A DNA stretch of 12,221 bases from CAZVJA01 sp964626885 (lineage in GTDB: Bacteria > Planctomycetota > Planctomycetia > Planctomycetales > Planctomycetaceae). Below, one piece after another: positions 1-6,707 of this stretch. The stretch spans positions 1 through 12,221 of the forward strand of contig CAZVJA010000159.1 in NCBI GenBank assembly GCA_964626885.1. The letters run 5' to 3'. The notes below the pieces were generated by a model. That model was not told the DNA's origin and did no database searches. It saw only the letters and a program-made list of their open reading frames with translations. How positions within the stretch are numbered: position 1 is the first letter of the stretch; each line of letters starts with the position of its first letter. The position numbers were made by a program, and so were the translations under genes.

Positions 1-6
1 AAGGCG

Positions 7-768
7 ATGGAATTCTTTTTCGGCTTGATGTTGGGACTTGGGCTCGGAATCGCCGCATACCGGCACCGTAAAGAGCTGCAAGCGGATGACGACGTACAGA
101 ACCCTTTGCCACCCGCTACGGACGCATTTCCACCGGTCTGCTCAAAATATCTCACGGCGGTACTGGTGGTGTTTGGAGCACTCTGGGTGCATTTTCACGT
201 CGGATTCGCTGCAACATTCTCGGTTATGGGAGCCCTCTGGCTGATGGTCGCCCTCCACTCCGAACCTCTCGCCTGGCAGCTTGGCATCAGCTTCACGGTT
301 CTGGGGTTTGTCCGCGACATGTTTTACGGGATCTATAAGGCATTTCAGCCGTTTTTGGTCACCCAACCATCAGAGGATTCGGCCCATATCTGGTCAACCG
401 CCATCTTGGAATCGCTGCCCAATTGGATGTGGCTGCTCACGTTTATTGCGGCCCTGCCGATCGTCGGCGTGGTGCACCGCGATTCCATCGCCCGGCAACG
501 CAACCCGAACGAGAATGCTCGGCTGCTCGATCTGAAGCAAACGCTTCTGGCCCTCTCCTGGCTCGGTGTTGCAGTCGCCCTGCTGAAGATTCTGGTCCTT
601 CCCATTCTGACCGGCCCAGTGGGCCTCACGCTTGATGGGATGCGCAACGTTATTCCGATCCGGAAAATGCAGGTGCAGATCTCGTTTGTTCTCCTGGGCA
701 TACTGATGACAGCCGCGCTGGTCCCGATCAAAGCTCGGAATTCCAGCGATGGGAGCAGTGCCGGCTGA
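7..768 (+). CDS. Multi-pass membrane protein of unknown function (start uncertain)
   Basis: I do not recognise this protein. It is strongly hydrophobic, with about six to seven likely membrane segments near residues 1-17, 48-64, 66-83, 88-109, 139-156, 176-204 and 222-241. A polar loop with a DDD run follows the first segment (about 19-46), and the C-terminus is short and Ser/Gly-rich. There is no obvious catalytic motif, ATP-binding loop or transporter signature. The ATG at 7 is the first in the window and no in-frame stop precedes it. AAGG at 1-4 sits only two bases before it, too close for a normal ribosome site, so the real start may lie upstream and the protein may be longer. Codon use looks ordinary and the reading frame is clean. 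The coding call is fairly secure; the function is unknown. Confidence 0.75.
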   Translation: MEFFFGLMLGLGLGIAAYRHRKELQADDDVQNPLPPATDAFPPVCSKYLTAVLVVFGALWVHFHVGFAATFSVMGALWLMVALHSEPLAWQLGISFTVLGFVRDMFYGIYKAFQPFLVTQPSEDSAHIWSTAILESLPNWMWLLTFIAALPIVGVVHRDSIARQRNPNENARLLDLKQTLLALSWLGVAVALLKILVLPILTGPVGLTLDGMRNVIPIRKMQVQISFVLLGILMTAALVPIKARNSSDGSSAG

Positions 769-1026
769 CCTGTAATCCAGCCTGCCGAACTATTATCCAA
801 TCCCCGGCCACAAAGCGTTTTAATTCGGAAAAGGAGCTGTTCTCACCATCGGCCTGGGGAAACAACATCGCTTCAGGGCATATTCCGCTCGTTTTTTGGT
901 GTCGAATGCGGCAGCTGCCAATCTGCGGGGAAGCCACCCGGCGCCTGAAGGAACGATCTTTGGCTCAAGTGGAAGTTTGCGCAGTATAAGAATTTGAAAA
1001 AAAAGCCTGGTCAGATGTGTTTTTCA

Positions 1027-1055
1027 TTGACAAAATGCGTTTAACAGAGTGATAT
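1027..1055 (+). promoter_or_regulatory. Candidate sigma-70-type promoter for the DUF1559 gene
   Basis: A perfect -35 hexamer TTGACA lies at 1027-1032. Seventeen bases later is TGATAT (1050-1055), which matches only three of six -10 consensus positions. The site sits in the AT-rich part of the intergenic region. Its weakness is the -10, so this is a candidate only. Confidence 0.35.
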
Positions 1056-1090
1056 GACAGCTGATCGACAGATCTACCTTACAGGAACCT

Positions 1091-1120
1091 CTCTCCATTC
1101 GGGGAGAACCCTTGAGGGTT
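1091..1120 (+). repeat. Two adjacent stem-loops in the leader
   Basis: The first hairpin (1091-1106) pairs CTCTCC with GGGGAG around an ATTC loop, with one G-T wobble. The second (1107-1120) pairs AACCC with GGGTT around TTGA and follows with no gap. Both could form in an RNA read rightward, downstream of the candidate promoter. There is no T-run after them, so they do not look like a terminator. A leader structure or a protein-binding site is possible. Confidence 0.4.
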
Positions 1121-1324
1121 GGCCCTTGTTCTCATCCTTTTTTGCCGTGAGTTTCTTGCGATAACATCGTGGCGTCCGTATCAGGATGGCCTGGGGAACG
1201 AGCAATATTGGAATCGTTCACAGGAGCATACGCGTTTACGATGTGACGCGTTGGTTATTGTGTGGGGCGGTTTGTTGCCGGCCCAATATTTCCGCTTCGT
1301 GTTTGATCGAAAGAAGGTGAAGGT

Positions 1325-2332
1325 ATGCAAAAGAAGCGCGGTTTTACCCTGATTGAGCTGTTGGTGGTGATCGCGATCATCGCCGTGCTCATCGCTTTGC
1401 TGCTTCCTGCAGTGCAGGCAGCTCGTGAGGCGGCTCGCAGAACCCAGTGCGCCAACAACCTGAAGCAGTTGGCACTCGGCATGCACAACTATCATGACAC
1501 GCAACGGACGTTTCCTCCGGGATACTGTCTGAGCAACGGGGCTTCTTGGGGTGCGATGCTCCTGCCGTTCATCGAGCAGAAGCCGATTTCTGATCGTATC
1601 GATTATCGTTACACGATGATCACCGGAACCCCGACGGCACAGAACCTGGACCAGATCGATGAGCCACTCCCGACGTTCCGCTGTCCTTCGGATAACGCTC
1701 CGCTGCAGGCAACAAACCAAGGCTTGACCCCCCCTGCGGTAACGCACGTCAAGGCGGGGCTCTCGAACTACTTGGCTTGCGCCGGTTCGGGAACTCTGGT
1801 TGTCGGCGGCGTCCGGATTGGCGTCAACGATTCGGACTCCGGCACCGCCGCGTCCTCTCCGGTGACCTTCGACAACAGCCGGACGGATTCCGGCGGTGTG
1901 TTCTACGGTGACAGCCGGAACCGCATGGGTGATGTTTCGGACGGGCAGGTCAACACCTGTCTGATCGGCGAACACTATTCACGGACCTGCACCGGCGGCT
2001 TGGCCCAATCGACGACGAGCATTGGCCTGCAGGCTCCGTTCCCGGTCGACTCTCGGAACTGCCACGGCTACTGGGCGCTCGCTCAAGACAATGACGCGTC
2101 GGACGTACTGTTCGACTTCCGTCATGGCGTCAATGGCAGCACCGGTCCTTCGCTGACGGTTGCTCAAGGCCGTCGCGCCGGTAACGAAGGCGACCTCAGC
2201 TCCCGCCATGAGTCGGGCGCGCAGGTGGCCCGAGTCGATGCGACCGTTCGCTTTGTCAGCGACTCGGCCGATCCGACGATCCTGTATAATTTCGGGAATC
2301 GTCGCGATGGCCAGATCCTCGGTGATTTTTAA
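1325..2332 (+). CDS. DUF1559 domain protein with type IV prepilin-like N-terminus
   Basis: This is a member of the large DUF1559 family of planctomycetes, whose exact role is not established. It resembles pseudopilins that are processed at the inner membrane and may assemble into or attach to envelope structures. The N-terminus has the class III leader KKRGFTLIELLVVIAII. Prepilin peptidase would cut between Gly6 and Phe7, leaving Glu at position +5. A hydrophobic helix (about 7-30) follows, then the family-typical segment QAAREAARRTQCANNLKQL and a FPPG turn near residue 60. The C-terminal part has a form of the usual 'H..GA...DATVRFVSDS' motif just before the end. The 335-residue length is normal. 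The ATG at 1325 is chosen because AAGGTGAAGG lies directly upstream and the leader begins there. It appears to be a single gene with its own leader and a strong terminator behind it. Confidence 0.93.
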   Translation: MQKKRGFTLIELLVVIAIIAVLIALLLPAVQAAREAARRTQCANNLKQLALGMHNYHDTQRTFPPGYCLSNGASWGAMLLPFIEQKPISDRIDYRYTMITGTPTAQNLDQIDEPLPTFRCPSDNAPLQATNQGLTPPAVTHVKAGLSNYLACAGSGTLVVGGVRIGVNDSDSGTAASSPVTFDNSRTDSGGVFYGDSRNRMGDVSDGQVNTCLIGEHYSRTCTGGLAQSTTSIGLQAPFPVDSRNCHGYWALAQDNDASDVLFDFRHGVNGSTGPSLTVAQGRRAGNEGDLSSRHESGAQVARVDATVRFVSDSADPTILYNFGNRRDGQILGDF

Positions 2333-2360
2333 TCGACTCGGTTGAGACGATCAAAAACAC

Positions 2361-2397
2361 AGCAGCGGCCGCTCTTCGGGGCGGTCGCTGTTTTTTT
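2361..2397 (+). terminator. Rho-independent terminator of the DUF1559 gene
   Basis: A GC-rich stem pairs 2363-2374 with 2379-2390 around a TTCG tetraloop closed by C-G, with two G-T wobbles, and runs straight into seven T residues (2391-2397). It starts about 30 bases past the stop codon at 2332. It separates this gene from the convergent methyltransferase gene ending at 2480. Confidence 0.9.
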
Positions 2398-2479
2398 GCG
2401 CTTAATCGCCAGGGTGATTTCGTTCGGCTCGGAGCATCCGCCGCTGATCGAGAGATCTGATCCCTTGCGGAAAGCGTGG

Positions 2480-2507
2480 TCAGGGAATCCAGAGAGCTCT
2501 TCCCTGA
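2480..2507. repeat. 8-bp inverted repeat spanning the methyltransferase stop codon
   Basis: TCAGGGAA (2480-2487) and TTCCCTGA (2500-2507) are perfect inverted copies with a 12-base loop. The left arm includes the TGA stop of the leftward methyltransferase gene. No T-run follows in the leftward direction, so it is not a classic terminator. It might protect the 3' end or pause transcription. Confidence 0.45.
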
Positions 2508-3283
2508 GATTCCCGAGCCGTGTTGCGCGGAATGCGACGTGCTTTCAACCGAACATACGGAGGAACAAATCGTCCCCGATATCGATAACTCTCGACTGGC
2601 GCGGCCAAATCGGCTCGGTATGGTTCTCGGAGATCCTCCAATACAAAACCGGCCATACATAGATCGCCGACAAGCTGCTCCCATCGGTGCAAGTGCTCGA
2701 CGGTTCCACTTTCTCGATACGAATCATCCTCCGCCCGAGGCAATGCGGCAGACAAGTAGTATTCAAGGCCAATCACAAACAGGTTCTGCACGTTGCGGTG
2801 CGTTATCTGCAAACTGGTTGGTTGCTTGTGCTGGCTGATATACAACCCCTCGTCGCGTAAAACTCGGGCAACCCCTTGATAGACCGGCTTGAGGTCGGAA
2901 ATGTAGCAAGTACTCACCGGCTGATGGACGATATCGAAGCTCTCATCACGAAAGGCCGAGAGGTCGTCCATCGAAGTTTGTACCGCACGCAGGGTGAGCC
3001 CCCGGCGCGATGCTTCGCGTTCATCCAGCCGAAGCATCGAACTACTGAGATCGGCTACCGTGACGTTCGCCCCGGCCGAAGCATAGAGAATGGATTGCCA
3101 CCCTCCACCCGCCGCGAGGCAAAGCACGTCCAGGCCGCGAATGTTGGCTGGGAGCCAGCCTCGGCCGTCGAGTGAGGCTAATGGGTCGGCACACTCTTCG
3201 TCGCTTGCGACCTTTGCAAACGGGCTTCCCGCGTCTGCCATACGGTCCCAAGCCGCCCGGTTTCTTTCCAGGTACGTCGACAT
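2480..3283 (-). CDS. Class I SAM-dependent methyltransferase
   Basis: A probable cytoplasmic methyltransferase using S-adenosylmethionine; the substrate cannot be read from the sequence. Motif I is VLCLAAGGGWQS (about 53-64), a glycine-rich SAM loop with Cys in place of the common acidic residue. It is followed by the second strand VTVADLS with Asp78, a 'MDDLSAF' acidic segment (105-111), and FDIVHQPVS (116-124) as the strand IV region. The rest (about 150-240) is likely a helical cap that shapes the substrate site. The length of 267 residues is normal for a stand-alone enzyme. The ATG at 3283 is preceded by GGGAG at five bases' distance. That site sits just past the stop of the upstream gene at 3295, so the two genes are 11 bases apart and probably share a transcript. 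The last residues (about 245-267) look like a variable tail. Confidence 0.85.
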   Translation of the reverse strand: MSTYLERNRAAWDRMADAGSPFAKVASDEECADPLASLDGRGWLPANIRGLDVLCLAAGGGWQSILYASAGANVTVADLSSSMLRLDEREASRRGLTLRAVQTSMDDLSAFRDESFDIVHQPVSTCYISDLKPVYQGVARVLRDEGLYISQHKQPTSLQITHRNVQNLFVIGLEYYLSAALPRAEDDSYRESGTVEHLHRWEQLVGDLCMAGFVLEDLREPYRADLAAPVESYRYRGRFVPPYVRLKARRIPRNTARESQGRALWIP

Positions 3284-3294
3284 GGCTGCTCCCG

Positions 3295-4470
3295 TCAGGC
3301 ATCCTTGGAACGATGAGAATCGTTCAGCAAAGCTGCGGCGAAGGTGATCACGTCACCGCGTTGCCGAGCCACCTTGCGGAGCACATCCTCGCGTCCCGCT
3401 GAAACACATAATCGCGCCATGGAAAATCCGGAGGCTTCGTCAACGTCCATTAAGTGAGTCGCCGCGATCTCAACAGCTTCATCCCAACGATCGATGCGCG
3501 AAAGTAGATCGGTCAGCACGTAAGCGATGATTTGTCGGTCCTGGACATTTTCCGATGCCCCCCGCAGCCGCGCCTGAAACCAAGCCAGAGCTTCCTCGCG
3601 ACCTTGATCCGCTAGGACCTGAAAGAAACGAATGTGCGCGGCGTAATACTCATCAAACGGGGGTTCAGCGGCATATTGAAATTGAGGTGAAAGGTGCGAA
3701 CCGTACTCAGCCAGCTCTAAAGCGAGCAAAAGATCCGGAGCGCCGGGCTTCAGAAACCTCGCGAATCGAACAACGGAGCTGAGATGCGAAACATCGATGT
3801 GATAATTTCCGTCATCGAATAACCAGTCGCGGTTCCGCATCAACTCGCACAGCGAGGACGAATCAGCCGCCTTTCCCTCTTTGCGTTCGATTTCCCGGTT
3901 CACGGAACCAACGAGGTCTGAGTGAAGATGCCGTACAAGCAAAGCCGCGGCCGATTGCCGAACTTCCGGCGCCATCTGCTGCAAATGCTGGTCGAATGCC
4001 GTGATAGTATTGCACGTGCCCCGCGAGGCGAGCATGAGTTCCAGCCCCTTCACGGGGTGGGCACCGTCATACAATGCGATTCCGATCAGCTCTTCAACGC
4101 TGTCGGACGGCAATTGCTCAACATCCAGGGTTTCGAGAGCATCTGCGATCTTCCCTGGCTCGCGGATGGTTCTGAAGTAAAGCCAGGCTTGTTGAAGATT
4201 GTTCTCCGCCAGCAGCTTCTCACCAATGTTGCGTGCGCAGGCGACGTAGTGATCCTCGAACTCCTGCTGTCGGTCTTCGGGCACATCTTCGAACGCAGTC
4301 GGTCGAGGGAGCGGCAGCCCCATCTCCAGCCGTTTCTTGAGCAACAGGGCATCAAACAGCCGATGGTAGTCCTTACGCTGTTCCAGGACGTCAATCAACC
4401 CATTGACCACGGCAATCGCTCCGTCGGTATTCTTCAGGGCTTCAAGTTCGTCGAAGAGGCTATCGTTCAT
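3295..4470 (-). CDS. Conserved-looking helical (repeat-like) protein of unknown function
   Basis: I do not recognise a named family. The roughly 391-residue protein is soluble and almost entirely predicted alpha-helical, with alternating amphipathic helices, many Leu/Ala positions and no membrane segment or signal peptide. Segments such as AWLYFRTIREPGKIADALETL and DLLSRIDRWDEAVEIAATHL resemble TPR-like helix-turn-helix units, which suggests a protein-binding scaffold. This is inference from the pattern only. An ATG at 4470 with GGA five bases upstream is taken as the start. A GTG three codons earlier (4479) is the alternative. The gene lies between the RicT-like gene (72 bases upstream) and the methyltransferase gene (11 bases downstream), in the same direction, so it is likely the middle gene of a three-gene operon. 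Confidence 0.8.
   Translation of the reverse strand: MNDSLFDELEALKNTDGAIAVVNGLIDVLEQRKDYHRLFDALLLKKRLEMGLPLPRPTAFEDVPEDRQQEFEDHYVACARNIGEKLLAENNLQQAWLYFRTIREPGKIADALETLDVEQLPSDSVEELIGIALYDGAHPVKGLELMLASRGTCNTITAFDQHLQQMAPEVRQSAAALLVRHLHSDLVGSVNREIERKEGKAADSSSLCELMRNRDWLFDDGNYHIDVSHLSSVVRFARFLKPGAPDLLLALELAEYGSHLSPQFQYAAEPPFDEYYAAHIRFFQVLADQGREEALAWFQARLRGASENVQDRQIIAYVLTDLLSRIDRWDEAVEIAATHLMDVDEASGFSMARLCVSAGREDVLRKVARQRGDVITFAAALLNDSHRSKDA
3308..3325 (-). repeat. Stem-loop at the helical-protein / methyltransferase junction
   Basis: GAACGAT (3308-3314) and ATCGTTC (3319-3325) form a perfect 7-base stem with a 4-base loop. It lies in the last codons of the helical-protein gene, about 25 bases before the methyltransferase start. 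It could affect message processing or coupling between the two genes, but a chance palindrome cannot be excluded. Confidence 0.35.
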
Positions 4471-4542
4471 CTGTTCCACAATACTTCTGTCGTGGGTTAG
4501 GTGCGTTTTGTAAGAGCCTGATCGAAAGCTACGAAACTGATG

Positions 4543-5109
4543 CTAGGCACCACAACCGCATCCCCCCGATCCACAACCTGAACCGCCGGCGGCCATATCG
4601 AGTCGGAGCAAGCCGTCGGCAGTGACCGGCTGAACTTCGATGAGTCCAAGTCCTGCCGCTGCCGCCGCCAAGGCCAGCTTGGTGCATTCCGGACCTCGTT
4701 CATTCAGAACGTATAAGATGAGCTTCGATCGGTCCAGCGTCCATTCGGCGTCAATCAACTCAAGTTCGAGTTTCCAATTCTTGATCCTCTCCCGCCAATT
4801 TTCGAATTCGTGTTTGCACTCTTCCCGGAGTCGAAAGTGAGCGGCAAGATCCTGGGCTGTAGCCGGCCGAACAATTCGCGGTGATTCGTCGTGACGACCG
4901 TTGGCACCGTTCGCACGGCTATTCCCGTTTGCTGATAAATTCGGCTGCAGATTCACGTTGCCAACCGGTTCGAGCAGCACGCCGATCTCCAGGCCACGAT
5001 GGGTTCTGACGACCGCCTCAGCCCCTCGGACCAGCGGTTCCCTAAGTTCGTGAGCAAACCTGGCGATCTCATGGATCGACCCGTAACGCACCAACACACC
5101 GTTTGACAT
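4543..5109 (-). CDS. RicT/YaaT-like PSP1-domain protein with Gly/Cys-rich C-terminal tail
   Basis: The pattern fits the PSP1 C-terminal family (RicT/YaaT). In Bacillus subtilis RicT works with RicA and RicF as an Fe-S-containing complex affecting RNase Y and phosphorelay signalling. The N-terminus (1-50) has LVRYGSIHEIARF and then AVVRTHRGLEIGVLLEPV, the 'VV-T-RG-E-G' strand typical of the family. A low-complexity Asn/Ser/Gly linker (about 51-80) follows. The second part (about 86-165) has FRLREECKHEF and the strand pattern LELIDAEWTLDRSKLILYVLNERG. The tail from residue 175 carries Cys179, Cys184 and Cys186 among glycines, suggesting a metal or Fe-S site (inference). At 188 residues it is shorter than B. 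subtilis RicT. An ATG at 5259 would add 50 residues with no family resemblance, and a good -10 element falls inside that stretch, so the ATG at 5109 is preferred. Family assignment is moderate. Confidence 0.72.
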   Translation of the reverse strand: MSNGVLVRYGSIHEIARFAHELREPLVRGAEAVVRTHRGLEIGVLLEPVGNVNLQPNLSANGNSRANGANGRHDESPRIVRPATAQDLAAHFRLREECKHEFENWRERIKNWKLELELIDAEWTLDRSKLILYVLNERGPECTKLALAAAAAGLGLIEVQPVTADGLLRLDMAAGGSGCGSGGCGCGA

Positions 5110-5164
5110 AATTCCGCGCTCGAAGCATCCCCAAATCTGGTTTCCCCTGAAATTAACGCTGGTC

Positions 5165-5173
5165 AGTATAACA
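5165..5173 (-). promoter_or_regulatory. Candidate extended -10 promoter for the RicT-like operon
   Basis: On the leftward strand the sequence TGTTATACT matches an extended -10 element (TG-N-TATACT, five of six -10 positions). A start of transcription near 5158 would give a leader of about 50 bases before the ATG at 5109. No clear -35 hexamer is seen, which is acceptable for an extended -10 promoter. The site also argues against the longer reading frame starting at 5259. Confidence 0.45.
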
Positions 5174-5310
5174 AAATTAGTGCGGATTGGCGGGGAAACA
5201 CGAAGGAATCGTTCGACATAAGTGACTTTGATGTGTTGCCGTACAGCCTCAGCCATCATACAAATCGCAAGGGTATTTCTACGCCAGGCGGCTGCGACGA
5301 ATGATTGGAC

Positions 5311-6564
5311 TCAAACTTGCATCTGCACCAGCAGCGTGTCGGTCCAGGCGATGGCTTCGAGATAGGCGTTTCTGACGACATCTACGGGAATTCCCAGCGC
5401 GTTGAGCGTATCGACCGACTTCCAATCCGCCTTCTCATACGCCACGACGAATCTCAAGATTGCGCCGGCGTATCCGTCATGTGCCAGGAGCGCCGTGTTG
5501 ATTTCCTCGGAAAGCGGGAGTTGCTTGAGAATGACATCCAGCGGTTGGTCGGTGAAAGCATCGAGCAGCGAAAACAGTCCAACCGTGAAACACCGGTCGG
5601 TATACCGGTCGCAGACATACGCCGCTAGCCGTTCGCACATACGGGCACGAATGTTTGCGGTTCGAACGAGTTCGTTCGGTTTGTCATTCAAATCGCCGAA
5701 CGCAAGAAGACCCGCCCAAGCACGGATCTGACGGAGTCCAACCAGCGTCGCCGCGTGTCGAATCGAATCAACCTTGCGTCGCAATCCACAGTGGCTGGAG
5801 TTGATGAATCGAAGAAGCTTCAGACAGAGAGAGGGATCGCGGCTGATCAGCTTCTCCAGTTCAACGATCGACAGATTCTCGTCCTGCAGACGGCTGAGCA
5901 ACTGGAGAGTTCCCAGACGATGAGGCGAAATCGTCCGATGAGCAACAATTTGAGGACGACAGGCAAAGTACCCTTGGAAAAACTCGAAACCCAAATCTTT
6001 GCATTCAAAAAATTGCTCGTGAGTTTCAATTTTTTCGGCCAGTAATTTGACGTCGTACCGCCTGAGACGCTCAACATGCTCCTTCACCGTGGTGGCATCA
6101 AGTGAAAGCACATCAACCTTGATGATATCGGCGAGCCGGATCAGTTCTTCCAGACGCTCGTGAAATACAAAGTCGTCGAGTGCAATCCTGTATCCTTGAG
6201 TCCAAAGATTCAGAAGTGCTTCAATGATCTCCGGGGTCGGCTCGATATCTTCGAGAACTTCCAGGACCACACGATCCTTCGGCAAGGCTTCGCAATGCCC
6301 GCCTAATAGGAAGGCAGGAGTGACATTGATGAAGGCTGTTCCCTGTCCGACGACTTGCTCGAGCCCGATCTCCGTGACGGCATTGAACACGACCTCGCCC
6401 GTCGCCCGGTCTCCATCCGAGACTACAGCTTCGTTGCGAATTCCACTGCGGTACAACAACTCGTATGCGGTGACTTTCAGGCGCCGGTCATAGATCGGTT
6501 GCCGTGCCAGATACGTGTGAGTGGTCTTGCCGGCGGCGATTTCGGATACGGAAGCCGTTGTCAT
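5311..6564 (-). CDS. EAL/HDOD domain signalling protein (CdgJ/YuxH type), EAL probably non-catalytic
   Basis: A cytoplasmic signalling protein of 417 residues, the usual size of this two-domain family. The N-terminal EAL-like domain (about 17-205) begins YLARQPIYDRRLKVTAYELLYR, where YELL stands in the place of EAL. It keeps INVTP with Asn80, LEVLED, LDDF (Asp130, Asp131), IKVD, AEKIET with Glu177, and FFQGYF with Gln197. It lacks the 'GTG-S' stretch after DDF that active c-di-GMP phosphodiesterases have, so catalysis is doubtful. The C-terminal HDOD domain (about 218-400) has the typical ISRDPSLCLKLLRFINSS and lacks the metal-binding HD pair, as HDOD domains do. Family members act in motility or stress signalling; the partner here is unknown. 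The ATG at 6564 overlaps the stop of a possible small upstream ORF as ATGA. Confidence 0.92.
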   Translation of the reverse strand: MTTASVSEIAAGKTTHTYLARQPIYDRRLKVTAYELLYRSGIRNEAVVSDGDRATGEVVFNAVTEIGLEQVVGQGTAFINVTPAFLLGGHCEALPKDRVVLEVLEDIEPTPEIIEALLNLWTQGYRIALDDFVFHERLEELIRLADIIKVDVLSLDATTVKEHVERLRRYDVKLLAEKIETHEQFFECKDLGFEFFQGYFACRPQIVAHRTISPHRLGTLQLLSRLQDENLSIVELEKLISRDPSLCLKLLRFINSSHCGLRRKVDSIRHAATLVGLRQIRAWAGLLAFGDLNDKPNELVRTANIRARMCERLAAYVCDRYTDRCFTVGLFSLLDAFTDQPLDVILKQLPLSEEINTALLAHDGYAGAILRFVVAYEKADWKSVDTLNALGIPVDVVRNAYLEAIAWTDTLLVQMQV

Positions 6565-6707
6565 CGGCGCACTCCCGCTTCCGGATCAGGTATTTCAAAT
6601 ACTTCGCGACGACGCGGACGGCCGGGGCGCAATAGTTCGAGTGCGGTGCCAGCCCGCGTGGGAAGCATCCATCTCGATTTCGATCTCTTGGATCGGGACG
6701 ATTTCAT
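6561..6707 (-). CDS. Possible 48-residue small protein coupled to the EAL/HDOD gene
   Basis: This short frame starts at ATG 6707, six bases after AAGG. It ends in a TGA (6563-6561) that overlaps the ATG of the EAL/HDOD gene, the arrangement of translationally coupled genes. The product is very basic, starting MKSSRSKRSKSRW, and ends with EVFEIPDPEAGVRR. I recognise no family. Points against it: third-position GC is only about half, another reading frame over the same bases (ending at 6595) is more GC-rich at third positions, and the protein is short. It may be a real leader or partner peptide, or chance. Confidence 0.3.
   Translation of the reverse strand: MKSSRSKRSKSRWMLPTRAGTALELLRPGRPRRREVFEIPDPEAGVRR

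Larger units (their letters stand above)
769..1324. other. Gene-free region with candidate leader of the DUF1559 gene
   Basis: No convincing protein gene is present in these 556 bases. The middle (about 984-1058) is clearly AT-richer than the flanks and includes an A8 run ending at 1003. The right half could be a transcribed 5' leader of about 260 bases for the gene at 1325. It holds two adjacent hairpins (1091-1120), a 7-base direct repeat ACGCGTT at 1230-1236 and 1246-1252 (16-base period), and an 8-base inverted pair AATATTGG (1204-1211) / CCAATATT (1283-1290) that encloses that repeat. No terminator is evident after the gene ending at 768. Confidence 0.5.

Noticed and set aside
961..980. 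Possible sigma-54 (-24/-12) promoter TGG...TTTGC
   Set aside because: The distance between the GG and GC elements is about 16 bases rather than the required 10.
1119..1352. Open frame of 77 codons running into the DUF1559 start
   Set aside because: It overlaps the strong ribosome site and prepilin leader of the DUF1559 gene in another frame and has no family resemblance.
1181..1975. Open frame of 264 codons on the minus strand across the DUF1559 gene
   Set aside because: It is antisense to a clearly recognised family member, is rich in Arg/His as expected for shadow frames, and has no family resemblance.
3922..4500. Open frame of 192 codons on the plus strand opposite the helical-protein gene
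   Set aside because: The minus frame is twice as long and fits operon spacing; this one shows no domain.
5110..5259. 50-residue N-terminal extension of the RicT-like protein
   Set aside because: The added residues do not resemble the family, and a likely extended -10 promoter lies within them.
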